Positions 42,675 to 54,793 of a stretch of DNA of 64,000 nt are shown here, one piece after another. Positions within the stretch are counted from its first letter, which is position 1. Each line of letters starts with the position of its first letter. The translations under genes and the position numbers were made by a program. The stretch spans positions 116,619 through 180,618 of the forward strand of contig NZ_NHOU01000008.1 of the NCBI RefSeq assembly GCF_002179555.1, given 5' to 3'. The notes below the pieces were generated by a model. It was not told the DNA's origin. It ran no database searches and saw only the letters and a list, made by a program, of their open reading frames with translations. Source of the DNA: Salinicola salarius. GTDB taxonomy: Bacteria > Pseudomonadota > Gammaproteobacteria > Pseudomonadales > Halomonadaceae.

Positions 42675-44075
42675 ATGAATGCCAAGACCGACAGCGATTC
42701 CAGGATCGACAGCGACGCCACGTTCGACGACGCCGGGCGCGGCGGCGATTCCCGGTCCCGGGCGGCCGGCGTGGACCCCGTCGACGAACGCCTTTCGCCG
42801 GGCGCCCTGCTGCTTTATGGCCTTCAGCATCTGCTGGTCATGGCAGCGGCGCCGATCACCGCCGTGTTTCTGATCAGCCAGGCGCTGGATTTCTCGACCG
42901 AAACCGCCACGGCCCTGATGAGCGCGACCTTCCTCGCCTGCGGTGTCGGCACTCTGCTGCAAACCTTCGGCCCGTTGGGTATCGGTGCCCGGCTGCCCTT
43001 CGTCCAGGTACCGGGCGGCGCGCCGATCGTGATCTTTCTCACCATCGCCCAGACCACCGATATCCAGACGGCAGTCGGCGCGGTGATCCTGACCGCCCTC
43101 TGCTATTTTCTCGTCCTGCCTTTCTTCACCCGGCTGCTGCGCTTCTTCCCGCCGATCGTCATCGGCACCATGCTGCTGCTGGTCGCGGTCAATCTGATCC
43201 GGATTTTCGGCGGCCTGATCATCGGCAAGCCGGGAAGCGAAGGGTACGCCGCGCCGCTGCAGATCCTGCTGGCACTGGTCACGATGGGCAGCATCGTGCT
43301 GTTCGCCCGCCTGCTCTCCGGTGCCTGGCAGCGTATCGCGGTCATGCTGGGGCTGGTCGTGGGCGTGCTCGTCGCGGCGGTCGCCGGCGAGATGCACTTC
43401 ACGCCGATCATGGAGGGGCCGCTGATCGCCCTGCCGACGCTGTTTCCCTTCGGCATGCCGCATTTCGATCTGTTCGCCTCGCTGCCGCTGATCATCTTCA
43501 GCGTGATCGCCATGACCGAAGCCACGGGGCAGACCCTGGCCACCGCCGATATCGTCGGCAAGCGCGGCGATGCCCGGCTGCTGGTGCCGCGCAATATCCG
43601 TGCCGATGCGGTGGGCTCGTTGCTGGGCGGCTGTCTGGGCACGTCGCTGATCATCACGAGCGGGGAGAACATCGGCATCGTCAGGACGACTGGCGTCCGC
43701 TCACGCTATGTCACCGCCGTAACCGGCACGCTGCTGATACTGCTGGCGCTGTTTGCCCCGCTGGGGCGGCTGGCGGCGACCCTGCCCAATGCCGTCGTGG
43801 CCGGCACCGCCGTCATCGTGTTCGCCGTGATCGGCGTCATGGGCGTCAACCTGCTGCGCCGGGTCGACTTCGATCGCCAGGGCAATCTCTTCACCCTGGC
43901 GGCAGGGCTCGCGATGGGCCTGCTGCCGATCCTGGTGCCCGACTTCTACAGTGCCTTTCCCGCTTCGCTCCAGATCGTGCTGGGCAACGGCCTGGCGATG
44001 GGCACCGTGACGGCCGTTCTGGTGAATCTGCTCTTTCACCACACCGGAGCCATCGAGCCATCTCGTGAGCGCTGA
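42675..44075 (+). CDS. NCS2-family nucleobase:cation symporter
   Basis: A 466-residue permease with about 14 membrane segments. It carries the NCS2 signature stretch (IMTEATGQTLATADIVGK, seen as AMTEATGQTLATADIVG) and the conserved QVPGGAP and GENIGIVRTTGVRSR motifs of uracil/xanthine permeases. It imports a purine or pyrimidine base with protons or sodium. The start at 42675 is inferred from where the cytoplasmic N-terminus begins. The next gene, an amidohydrolase of the guanine-deaminase type, starts immediately after its stop, suggesting uptake followed by deamination. Confidence 0.88.
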   Translation: MNAKTDSDSRIDSDATFDDAGRGGDSRSRAAGVDPVDERLSPGALLLYGLQHLLVMAAAPITAVFLISQALDFSTETATALMSATFLACGVGTLLQTFGPLGIGARLPFVQVPGGAPIVIFLTIAQTTDIQTAVGAVILTALCYFLVLPFFTRLLRFFPPIVIGTMLLLVAVNLIRIFGGLIIGKPGSEGYAAPLQILLALVTMGSIVLFARLLSGAWQRIAVMLGLVVGVLVAAVAGEMHFTPIMEGPLIALPTLFPFGMPHFDLFASLPLIIFSVIAMTEATGQTLATADIVGKRGDARLLVPRNIRADAVGSLLGGCLGTSLIITSGENIGIVRTTGVRSRYVTAVTGTLLILLALFAPLGRLAATLPNAVVAGTAVIVFAVIGVMGVNLLRRVDFDRQGNLFTLAAGLAMGLLPILVPDFYSAFPASLQIVLGNGLAMGTVTAVLVNLLFHHTGAIEPSRER

Positions 44076-45509
44076 ATGGAAACCTTCATGACCCAATACG
44101 CAGACCACGCCCTTTCGTCTTCAACCCTTTCACCCTCAGCCCTGGCCGCCGATACGCTGCTGCTGCTCCCCGAGAAACTGCTCATGGCTGGCGAAGTCTC
44201 GAGCGACAAAGGCGTGCTCGTCGTCGACGGTCGTTTCGCCGAGATCGACCAGGCCGCCGCCCTGGTATCCCGCCATCCGACGCTGGAAGCGATTCCCCTG
44301 CCGGGCAAGCTCCTGATGCCGGGGTTCATCGACACCCATCACCACCTGACCCAGTCGCTGGGCAAGTCGCTGGTGTTCGGCGAGCCTTCGGAGATATTCA
44401 AGCGCGTCTGGGTGCCGCTGGAAGGCAGCCTGGACGAACGCGCGCTTCACCTCTCCGCCAAACTGGCCGCCCTGGAGGCGTTGCGCGGCGGATTCACCAC
44501 CGCCGTCGATGCCGGAACGCGGGCCACGGTGGCGCTGGACGGCATTGCCACCGCGGCTCAACAGACCGGACTTCGCTGTGTCCTCGGCGCGATCTGCAAC
44601 GATCGCGGGCAGGAATCCGAAGCCGCCGCGATTCTGCACCGGGCCGAACGCCATCTGGCGCGCTGGGAACACGACCCGCTGATTACCCCGTCGCTGGCGA
44701 TCTCGATCCCCGAAGCCGCCAGCGACACGATGCTGCACGACGTGGCCCAACTGTGCCGGGAAAGCGGTCGAATTTTTCAGACCCACATCAACGAACACCT
44801 ACAAGCCGTCGAGCGGTCGCTGGTCAGTCGCGGCGAGCGGCCCCTCGAGCATCTCGACGCAGTAGACGCCCTGGGGCCGCAAACGCTGATCGCCCACGCC
44901 ACCCTGGTCACGCCTTACGAACTCAACCGGCTGAAAGACACCGGCACGGCGGTCGCCTTCAACCCGGTCGCCAGCAGCTGGAAAGGTAACGCCGTGGCGC
45001 CGGCACTGCAGATGGCCGCCCTCGGCATCCGCTTTGGCCTGGGCACGGACGGCACGCGCAGCGATGCCTTCCGGCTCATGGATGCCGCCGAGACCAGCCA
45101 GCGGCTGACCGGCGGTATCGCCCACGGCGACAGCTCCTGCGGCGGCGGCTGGCTCTGGCTCGATAGCGCGACCCACCGGGCCGCCGATGCCGTCGGCCTT
45201 GGCAACCTTATTGGCGATATCGCACCGGGCCTAGCGGCCGACTTCCTGCTGGTGGATCTCGAGGTGCCGGAACTGACCCCGTCCTGGGATCTGCCGTGGG
45301 AGCTGGTGCGCTACGGCAATCGCGATCAGATCGAGGCGGTATTCACGCAAGGGCGACTCAGGTTGTGGAAAGGATGGCCGGTCGACTGGGACGCCAAGGC
45401 CATGCTGCGGGAGATCGACGAGATCGCCGACGGTGCCGTTGCCCGCGCGCCGATCCAGCGCATTCATCCTGTCGCGAGCGAACACCGGTCCCGGTTCGGG
45501 CCTCGGTAA
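44076..45509 (+). CDS. Amidohydrolase of the guanine/8-oxoguanine deaminase (TRZ/ATZ) type
   Basis: A 477-residue metal-dependent hydrolase. The metal-binding HxH motif is in LMPGFIDTHHHLTQSL. Downstream ligands appear as QTHINEH (His), LIAHATLV (His) and FGLGTDGTRSD (Asp). The arrangement fits the subfamily that deaminates guanine, 8-oxoguanine or S-triazines. The ATG directly follows the TGA of the permease; an alternative ATG at 44088 is possible, and neither has a strong ribosome-binding site. The context (nucleobase permease, LysR regulator) supports a purine-salvage or catabolic role. Confidence 0.82.
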   Translation: METFMTQYADHALSSSTLSPSALAADTLLLLPEKLLMAGEVSSDKGVLVVDGRFAEIDQAAALVSRHPTLEAIPLPGKLLMPGFIDTHHHLTQSLGKSLVFGEPSEIFKRVWVPLEGSLDERALHLSAKLAALEALRGGFTTAVDAGTRATVALDGIATAAQQTGLRCVLGAICNDRGQESEAAAILHRAERHLARWEHDPLITPSLAISIPEAASDTMLHDVAQLCRESGRIFQTHINEHLQAVERSLVSRGERPLEHLDAVDALGPQTLIAHATLVTPYELNRLKDTGTAVAFNPVASSWKGNAVAPALQMAALGIRFGLGTDGTRSDAFRLMDAAETSQRLTGGIAHGDSSCGGGWLWLDSATHRAADAVGLGNLIGDIAPGLAADFLLVDLEVPELTPSWDLPWELVRYGNRDQIEAVFTQGRLRLWKGWPVDWDAKAMLREIDEIADGAVARAPIQRIHPVASEHRSRFGPR

Positions 45510-45511
45510 CC

Positions 45512-46224
45512 ATGAGCGATATCGCACTCTATCTGGTGCTGGCGCTGGCAACGGCGCTGGCGGCCTTCGTTCAGGGCGCCATCGGCATCGGATTCGCGCT
45601 GATCGTCGCCCCGATACTCGGATTGAGTCACCCGGAGCTGATGCCCACCGCGCTGCTGATGCTGATGCTGCCGCTCAACCTGTTCGTCTCCCTGCGGGAA
45701 CGGCGGTCGATCGACTGGCGCGGCGTCGGGTGGATCACGCTGGGGCGCCTGCCGGGCACGCTGGCGGGGCTCGGTGTCCTGCTCGTCATGAGCCGTGGCG
45801 GACTCAATCTCCTGATCGGGCTCTCGACCGTCGTCGCCGTGCTCGCCGCCTGGTGGGCGCCGGCTTTCTCGCCCCGACGCGGCAGCTGCATGACCGTGGG
45901 CACCATCACCGGCGTGACCGAGACTGCCACCGGTGTGGGCGGTCCACCGCTGGCACTGCTCTATCAGCACCGGCCGGGCCGGAGTTGCGAGCCACCATCG
46001 CGGCCTGCTTTCTGCTCGGCGAACTCATCTCGCTTCTGAGCCTGGCGGTGGCCGGCCGGCTCGAAATGGTTCAGTGGCTATGGGCGCTGGCGCTGCTGCC
46101 GCCACTACTGCTCGGAAGCGTCACCAGCCGCCTGCTGCATCGGCGACTCGACGCCTCCCGGCTGAGACAGGGCGTGCTGCTTTTCGCACTGATTTCCGGC
46201 TTGGTACTGATGATCCCGTTTTGA
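45512..46224 (+). pseudogene. TauE/SafE-family permease with a single-base frameshift
   Basis: The first part (MSDIALYLVLALATALAAF, a GAIGIGFALIVAPILGL span, TGVTETATGVGGPPLALLYQ) and the second part (ELRATIAACFLLGELISLLS ... LISGLVLMIPF) lie in different frames. They join if one base is restored at about 45975-45985 in a GGCCGGGCCGGAG run. Together they give a TSUP membrane protein of normal length (about 237 residues, eight spans), a family that exports or imports sulfonates and other small anions. It follows the amidohydrolase by 2 bp. This is decay or an undercall. Confidence 0.83.
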
Positions 46225-46346
46225 GAGCAAGCGCCCGGGTGCGGGACTCTCTCCCCCGGCCGTCCCGGAGTGCGTAAACTGGCCTTTCCCTCGAGCCTGC
46301 CGTATGTTTTCCGCCACATACCGAGACCGTCCCAAGGAAGCATGAC

Positions 46347-47273
46347 ATGATCGATTCACGGAAGAAGCTCGCCTGGCAGCTGGCGCTCGCCGCGAGCAGC
46401 GTCGCCGTCAGCTCGGCTGCCCTCGCCGCCCAGCCCGAATGGGAAGGCACCGTGGGCGCCGGGGCGATCTACAGCCCGGACTATCTGGGCAGCGACGACT
46501 ACGAATGGAACGCTTGGCCGTCACTGGATGCCACTTACGGCGACACGTTCTTCGTCAGCGTGACCGACGGCGTCGGCTGGAACGTGATCAAGCAGGATAA
46601 CTGGCGGGTCGCGCCGTTCATCGGCTACACCTTCGGCCGCGACGATACCGGCGACATCGACGATCTGGATCAGGTCGACGGCGGCGCCACCGCCGGGCTG
46701 CGCGTCAGCTATCTCGATGACGCCTGGCGCTACAGCGCCGCCGCGGAGACACCCTTCAGCGGCGACATCGACGGCTATCGCGTCAGGTTCAAGGCAACTC
46801 ACATCACCAAGCTCGGCGAGCGGGCGGTCTTTACCATCGGACCACGCTTCGGCTATACCAGCGCGGACTGGACCGATGACCTGTTCGGCGTCTCGAATCG
46901 CGAGAGCGCGCGCTCCGGCATTGACGCCTACGATCCGTCGAATGGCTATTTCACGGTCGGCGGCGAAGCTTCGCTCAGCTACTACCTCACGCGGCAGTGG
47001 TCGGTGACCGGCCTGGTCGGCGTCTCGCGCCTGACCGGCGATGCCGCGGACAGCTCGATCGTCGACGATATCGGCGATGCGACGCAGTGGCGGGCGGGGC
47101 TTTCATCAACTACCATTTTTAAGCTCTGTCTGAAAAATCGACGAGCGATGGCCAGACAAGGCAAAAATCGGCGAAAAAGCGGAGTTTACAGGGAAGTAAA
47201 TGAGCCTTTTGAGCCGATTTTTAACGCAGTATGGGCGAGCGCAGGCATTTTTCAGACAAAGCGTAAGTCGTAG
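46347..47273 (+). CDS. MipA/OmpV-family outer-membrane protein, C-terminus apparently frameshifted
   Basis: A signal peptide (LAWQLALAASSVAVSSAALA) precedes a beta-barrel of the MltA-interacting MipA/OmpV type (WEGTVGAGAIYSPDYLGSDD start; alternating aromatic strands). The annotated frame runs on past QWRAG into a palindromic repeat and ends in a basic, non-barrel tail. If one G is restored near 47091-47100, the frame ends FINYHF-stop (47120-47122), a textbook outer-membrane beta-signal with terminal Phe and Tyr/His before it. I therefore suspect a one-base loss; the true stop would be TAA at the element's edge. Confidence 0.8.
   Translation: MIDSRKKLAWQLALAASSVAVSSAALAAQPEWEGTVGAGAIYSPDYLGSDDYEWNAWPSLDATYGDTFFVSVTDGVGWNVIKQDNWRVAPFIGYTFGRDDTGDIDDLDQVDGGATAGLRVSYLDDAWRYSAAAETPFSGDIDGYRVRFKATHITKLGERAVFTIGPRFGYTSADWTDDLFGVSNRESARSGIDAYDPSNGYFTVGGEASLSYYLTRQWSVTGLVGVSRLTGDAADSSIVDDIGDATQWRAGLSSTTIFKLCLKNRRAMARQGKNRRKSGVYREVNEPFEPIFNAVWASAGIFQTKRKS
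47123..47262. mobile_element. Palindromic element family, copy B (3' of mipA)
   Basis: GCTCTGTCTGAAAAATCG at the left and CGCAGGCATTTTTCAGACAAAGC at the right form imperfect inverted ends. GCAAAAATCGGC pairs with GCCGATTTTTAACGC around a GTTTAC...GTAAATGAG core. The left edge abuts TAA 47120-47122, the likely ancestral stop of mipA. Confidence 0.85.
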
Positions 47274-47313
47274 AGACATAAATTTTAGAGACTTAAATCT
47301 TAGAGACATAGAA
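47271..47313. repeat. 15-bp tandem repeat, about 2.8 copies
   Basis: TAGAGACATAAATTT, TAGAGACTTAAATCT and TAGAGACATAGAA follow each other directly, between palindromic element B and a terminator. Confidence 0.8.
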
Positions 47314-47348
47314 GCGCCCGCCTCGGTGTCAGCCGGGGCGGGCGTTTT
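47314..47348. terminator. Terminator between mipA and nadA
   Basis: CGCCCGCC (47315-47322) and GGCGGGCG (47337-47344) form a GC-rich stem followed by TTTT. It lies in a convergent gap and can serve mipA. Confidence 0.85.
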
Positions 47349-47368
47349 CGTTTTTCATCGGAATGAAC

Positions 47369-48418
47369 TTAGCGACGTTTAAGTTCGGCCCCGAACGCTA
47401 GCATCCGATCCAGCGGCACCAGCGCTTGGCGTGCGATCTCGGGGTCGACGTGAATCTCCTGGCCGCAACCGTTGGCGTCTTCCAGCACCGCCAGCGTGTT
47501 CTCGAGGCCGTTCATCGCCATCCACGGGCAGTTGGCGCAGCTGCGACACGTCGCGCCGTTGCCCGCCGTGGGCGCTGCCATGAAGGTCTTGCCAGGCATC
47601 AACTGCTGCATCTTGTAGAAGATGCCGCGGTCGGTGGCGACGATGAAGCTGGGGTTATCGAGCTTCTGCGCTGCCGCGATCAACTGCGAGGTGGAGCCGA
47701 CCACGTCGGCGATCTCCACCACCGAGGCCGGGGACTCCGGATGGACGAGCACCGCGGCTTCCGGATGCAGCGCCTTGAGATCGAGAAGCCCCTTGGCCTT
47801 GAACTCGTCATGGACGATGCATTCGCCCTCCCAGCAGAGCAAGTCGGCCCCGGTACGCTCGCGGACGTAATTGCCCAGATGGCGATCCGGTGCCCACAGG
47901 ATCTTTTCGCCCTGCCGATCGAGATGGTCGATCAGCTCGACCGCGATCGACGAGGTTACGACCCAGTCGGCGCGCGCCTTCACCGCCGCCGAGGTGTTGG
48001 CGTAGACCACCACGGTGCGATCCGGATGCTGATCGCAGAAGGCAGAGAAGACATCGGCCGGGCAGCCGATATCCAGCGAGCAGGTCGCCTCCAGCGTCGG
48101 CATGAATACCCGCTTTTCGGGGCTCAGGATCTTGGCGGTCTCGCCCATGAAGCGCACGCCGGCGACGATCAGCGTCGTCGCCGGGTGATCCTTGCCGAAG
48201 CGCGCCATCTCCAGCGAGTCGGCCACGCAGCCGCCGGTGGCTTCCGCCAGCGCCTGGATCTCGGGATCGGTGTAGTAGTGCGCAACCAATACCGCATTAC
48301 GGGCCTTCAACTGCGCCGCGATGCGTTCCCGATAGTGCGCCCTGGCGCTCTCGTCGAGCGTCGGCTGGGCATGACCCGCCAAGTGCTCGCGAACCCGATC
48401 CCGTTCCAGCTCCGCCAT
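47369..48418 (-). CDS. nadA: Quinolinate synthase
   Basis: A 349-residue NadA. It condenses iminoaspartate with dihydroxyacetone phosphate to quinolinate for NAD synthesis, using a 4Fe-4S cluster. The three cluster cysteines lie in [18 protein letters not shown], [12 protein letters not shown] and [13 protein letters not shown] regions. The [15 protein letters not shown]-terminal motif and the [12 protein letters not shown] block are conserved. The gene stands just downstream of gnd on the same strand, 13 bp away, so the two may share a transcript. Confidence 0.95.
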   Translation of the reverse strand: MAELERDRVREHLAGHAQPTLDESARAHYRERIAAQLKARNAVLVAHYYTDPEIQALAEATGGCVADSLEMARFGKDHPATTLIVAGVRFMGETAKILSPEKRVFMPTLEATCSLDIGCPADVFSAFCDQHPDRTVVVYANTSAAVKARADWVVTSSIAVELIDHLDRQGEKILWAPDRHLGNYVRERTGADLLCWEGECIVHDEFKAKGLLDLKALHPEAAVLVHPESPASVVEIADVVGSTSQLIAAAQKLDNPSFIVATDRGIFYKMQQLMPGKTFMAAPTAGNGATCRSCANCPWMAMNGLENTLAVLEDANGCGQEIHVDPEIARQALVPLDRMLAFGAELKRR

Positions 48419-48431
48419 CGCTTCGTCTCCG

Positions 48432-49847
48432 TCAGTCCTGCAGCCACTCAGTGTGGAACGTCCCTTCCCGATCGACGCGCTTGTAAGTGTGCGCGCCGAA
48501 GAAGTCGCGCTGTGCCTGGATCAGGTTGGCCGGCAGTTTCTCGCTGCGATAGCTGTCGTAGTAGGCGATCGCCGACGAGAACGTCGGCACCGGGATGCCG
48601 TTCTGGACGGCGTGGGCGATCACGTCCCGAAGCGCCGATTGATAGTTGCCGGCGATCTCGCCGAAGTACGGCGCCATCAGCAGGTTCTTGAGCCCGGGGT
48701 CTTCCTTGTAGGCGTCGGTGATCTTCTGCAGGAAGCGGGCACGGATGATGCAGCCGGCACGGAACAGCTTGGCGACTTCACCGTAGTCGAGGTTCCAGTC
48801 GTAGTGCTCGGAAGCGGCGCGCATCTGCGCGAAACCCTGAGCGTAGGAGGCGATCTTGCTGAAGAACAGCGCCTTGCGCACTTTCTCGACGAACTCGGCC
48901 TTGTCACCTTCGAGCGGGGTCTCCTTGGGGCCCTTGAGCACCTTGGAGGCTTCGACACGCTCGTCCTTCAGCGCCGAGATGAAGCGCGCGAACACCGACT
49001 CGGTGATCAGCGGCAACGGCACGCCAAGATCCATGGCGCTCTTGCTGGTCCACTTGCCGGTGCCCTTCTGGCCCGCGGAGTCGAGGATGATGTCGACCAC
49101 GTCCTGATCGCTCTGATCATCCTTCTTGGTGAAGATTCTGGCGGTGATGTCGATCAGGTAGCTGTCGAGTTCGCCTTCGTTCCACTCGCTGAAGATGTCG
49201 GCCAGCTCGGCGTTCGAGAGCCCCAGCGAGCCCTTGAGAATCGAATAGGCTTCGGCGATCAGCTGCATGTCGCCGTACTCGATGCCGTTGTGGACCATCT
49301 TGACGTAGTGGCCGGCACCGTCCGGGCCGACGTAGCTGACGCAGGGCTCGCCGTCGTCGGCACGGGCCGCGATCTTCTCGAGGATCGGCGCGACCATGTC
49401 GTAGGCTTCCTTCTGGCCGCCCGGCATGATCGACGGGCCTTTCAGCGCGCCTTCCTCGCCACCGGAGACGCCGGTGCCGATGAAGTTGAAGCCCGCTTCG
49501 GAGAGCTCCTTGTTGCGGCGGATGGTGTCCTCGAACGGCGTGTTGCCGCCGTCGATCAGGATATCGCCCTTGTCCAGATACGGCTTGAGCGACTCGATCG
49601 TCTTGTCGGTGGCATCGCCCGCCTTGACCATCAGCAGAATGCGACGCGGCGTTTCCAGCGATGCGACGAACTCCTCGACGCTGTAGAACGGCACCAGTTT
49701 GCGGCCAGGGTTCTCCTGCATCACTTCATCGGTCTTCTCCCGCGAGCGGTTGAAGATCGACACCGTGTAGTCGCGACTTTCGATGTTGAGGGCGAGATTG
49801 CGGCCCATGACGGCCATGCCGACGACACCGATTTGCTGTTTGGCCAT
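48432..49847 (-). CDS. gnd: 6-phosphogluconate dehydrogenase (decarboxylating)
   Basis: A 471-residue enzyme of the oxidative pentose phosphate pathway, converting 6-phosphogluconate to ribulose 5-phosphate with NADP reduction. An N-terminal Rossmann motif ([19 protein letters not shown]), the [21 protein letters not shown] signature, and the catalytic Lys/Glu region ([19 protein letters not shown]) are all clear. It is the long, dimeric form. AAGGAGC sits before the ATG at 49847; the longer open frame to 50000 is not conserved. Confidence 0.96.
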   Translation of the reverse strand: MAKQQIGVVGMAVMGRNLALNIESRDYTVSIFNRSREKTDEVMQENPGRKLVPFYSVEEFVASLETPRRILLMVKAGDATDKTIESLKPYLDKGDILIDGGNTPFEDTIRRNKELSEAGFNFIGTGVSGGEEGALKGPSIMPGGQKEAYDMVAPILEKIAARADDGEPCVSYVGPDGAGHYVKMVHNGIEYGDMQLIAEAYSILKGSLGLSNAELADIFSEWNEGELDSYLIDITARIFTKKDDQSDQDVVDIILDSAGQKGTGKWTSKSAMDLGVPLPLITESVFARFISALKDERVEASKVLKGPKETPLEGDKAEFVEKVRKALFFSKIASYAQGFAQMRAASEHYDWNLDYGEVAKLFRAGCIIRARFLQKITDAYKEDPGLKNLLMAPYFGEIAGNYQSALRDVIAHAVQNGIPVPTFSSAIAYYDSYRSEKLPANLIQAQRDFFGAHTYKRVDREGTFHTEWLQD

Positions 49848-50065
49848 TAACTTGTGCTCCTTGCGAAAAAGGCCGCCGCGCCAGGCTGTGTCCAGTCTTC
49901 GAGAGAAACGAGCGTGCTCGGAACGCTTCGACACAGCCTGACACGGCGATTCATGATGACAGTAGTGTAAAACAGAGAGGCGAATCCGCCGAATCGCCAT
50001 TCCCTATTCGCTCCCTCATGCCGCGTCAATGACAGAATAGCGACGAGCGCAGACACCGCAGGATC

Positions 50066-50213
50066 GAGCTGAAAAGTCGGCGAGCGAAGCTCAAACAAGG
50101 CAAAAAATGGCGAAAGCGGACCGGGCTGGCGCACCAGTTTACAGGGTGTAAATGAGGAGCTTGAGCCATTTTTTAACGCCGTGTGAGCGAGCGCAGCCAG
50201 TTTTCAGCCGAGC
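50066..50213. mobile_element. Palindromic element family, copy C (3' of polA)
   Basis: GAGCTGAAAAGTCGGCGAGCG at the left and CGAGCGCAGCCAGTTTTCAG(CC) at the right are inverted ends, with a GTTTACAGGGTGTAAATGAG core. The right edge touches the TAG stop of polA (50214-50216). A short GC-rich stretch (near 50118) interrupts the left arm compared with copies A and B. Confidence 0.85.
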
Positions 50214-52991
<2,778 letters not shown>

Positions 52992-53199
52992 GAGCTGCGT
53001 GATCCGTGGCTGGCTTTCGATGCCCTCATGATACGCAAGCCGCGGCTCGCCGTCAGGGCATCCACCCCCTGCGTCCCCCAGAGGGAAAACGATACAATAG
53101 GGGGTAGATAATAAAGGGAAGGCAATGCGGGAAAGCGATGAACCGGGCCGATTCGGATCCCGAGGGATCCGCCAGCCGACACCAACGGAGGAATCTGCC

Positions 53200-53517
53200 A
53201 TGAGATCATGGTCGCGAAAGACGAGATGGTCGCGAAAGACGAGATGGCCGCAAACGACACTGCTGCTGACGGCGCTGCTGGTCGGCGGGCTGTCGCTGCC
53301 CGCGTTCGGCCAGTCCGCGGTGCAGCCCAGGATCACTTCCCAGCAGGACGACCAGCGCACGATCGACGAGTACCGCGTCAACGGCAAGCTCTACGCGATT
53401 CGCATCGCCCCCAACGACGGCAAGGCCTATTTCCTCTATGACGACAATGGCGATGGCGACTTCAAGCGGGTCGACGCGCCCAGCGTTCCCGTGCCGGACT
53501 GGGTTCAGAACGACTGA
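53200..53517 (+). CDS. DUF2782 exported protein
   Basis: A 105-residue protein with a signal peptide ([20 protein letters not shown]) and a compact beta-rich DUF2782 domain ([20 protein letters not shown] ... [19 protein letters not shown]). The position between polA and a homoserine kinase gene is the conserved neighbourhood of this family in Pseudomonas and relatives; its function is unknown. GGAGG precedes the ATG. An 18-bp direct repeat (53208-53243) duplicates the hexapeptide WSRKTR before the signal peptide, lengthening its basic n-region. Confidence 0.87.
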   Translation: MRSWSRKTRWSRKTRWPQTTLLLTALLVGGLSLPAFGQSAVQPRITSQQDDQRTIDEYRVNGKLYAIRIAPNDGKAYFLYDDNGDGDFKRVDAPSVPVPDWVQND

Positions 53518-53669
53518 CTCCGGCTTTCGAGCGCCGGCATGCCCGGCGGCGCCGTTCTCCGGCATCCACTAGCCGGTAGGAGAGCGCCCCGCGAGCCGCT
53601 ACAATGCGCGCTGGCTTTTTTATCCTGCGGTTTTTCATCACCAACGTCCGCCCCAGATTCCGAGATCCC

Positions 53670-54626
53670 ATGGCCGTATTCACCCCGTTGAGCGACGAAC
53701 AGGTCGCCGAGTTTCTCGACCGCTACTCCGTCGGCCGCCTGCAAGCGCTCAAGGGCGTGCCGCAGGGCACCGAAAACAGTACCTTCTTCGTCACCACGGA
53801 ACAGGGCGAGTGGGTGTTGACGCTGTTCGAGCAGGGGGAGTTCGAGGATCTGCCGTTCTTCGTCGATCTGCTGGATTATCTGGCCGCACGCCAACTGCCG
53901 GTGCCGGGCCCGGTCCACGATCGCGACGGCGTCGCCCTGCAGCGCCTGGCCGGCCGCCCCGCGCTGCTGTTTCCGCGCATGCCGGGCAGCCACCCCAGCG
54001 CTCCGAACCTGGCCCAGTGCGCTGCGCTCGGCGATGCCCTGGGCCGGATGCACCAGGCCTCGCAGCACTTCACCGGCGAGCGCACCAATCCGCGCAATCT
54101 CGATTGGCTCCAGCGTCGCCATCGCGAAGTCTTGCCGTTTCTGTCGGCGGACGATCAGGCTCTGATGACCCGCGAGATCGCCGACTACGCCCAGGCATTC
54201 GACGGCATCGAACTACCCACGGGCGCGATCCACGGCGACCTGTTCCGCGACAACACGCTGTATGACGGCGACCGGCTCGGCGGCATCATCGATTTTTACA
54301 ACGGCTGCACCGGCGATCTGCTGTTCGACCTGGCCATCGTGATCAACGACTGGGCCAGCGACGAGGCCGGCGATCTCGATGTCGATCGCTACGAGGCCAT
54401 CCTCGGCGCCTATCTCGCGCACCGCCCATTGACCGGGCAGGAACGCGAACTGTGGCCGACCATGCTGCGGATGACGGCGCTGCGCTACTGGCTGTCGCGG
54501 CTACTGGTGATCCATGTCGACCCGCCAGCGCACGACATCACGCCGCACGATCCGGCGCGCTTCCGCACCCTGCTGGGCCGACGCCTCGACGGCCGCGTGC
54601 CGGCACTGCCCGACGCGGCCGGATAA
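53670..54626 (+). CDS. thrB: Homoserine kinase (aminoglycoside-phosphotransferase fold)
   Basis: A 318-residue homoserine kinase of the ThrB2/APH type used by pseudomonads and relatives, not the GHMP form. The catalytic loop AIHGDLFRDNTLYDG and the metal-binding GIIDFYNGCTGDLLFDLAI are clear, with an N-terminal MAVFTPLSDEQVAEFLDRY. It phosphorylates homoserine for threonine synthesis. The start at 53670 is supported by family length; an open frame begins at 53604. It follows DUF2782 in the same direction. Confidence 0.92.
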   Translation: MAVFTPLSDEQVAEFLDRYSVGRLQALKGVPQGTENSTFFVTTEQGEWVLTLFEQGEFEDLPFFVDLLDYLAARQLPVPGPVHDRDGVALQRLAGRPALLFPRMPGSHPSAPNLAQCAALGDALGRMHQASQHFTGERTNPRNLDWLQRRHREVLPFLSADDQALMTREIADYAQAFDGIELPTGAIHGDLFRDNTLYDGDRLGGIIDFYNGCTGDLLFDLAIVINDWASDEAGDLDVDRYEAILGAYLAHRPLTGQERELWPTMLRMTALRYWLSRLLVIHVDPPAHDITPHDPARFRTLLGRRLDGRVPALPDAAG

Positions 54627-54793
54627 GCCGCGATTTTCGTCACGAGGCCTGCATCGCGGGCCTCTTTCGACTAGCTTTTCCCTGACATCAGTGGTCGTGA
54701 CCTTCTCGCGACGTCATAATGCGCGCCATTCGCGTTCCCGGCCCATCGTCATCCATCACGCCGGGGTTCACCGCCGGTTGTTCGGAGAACGTC

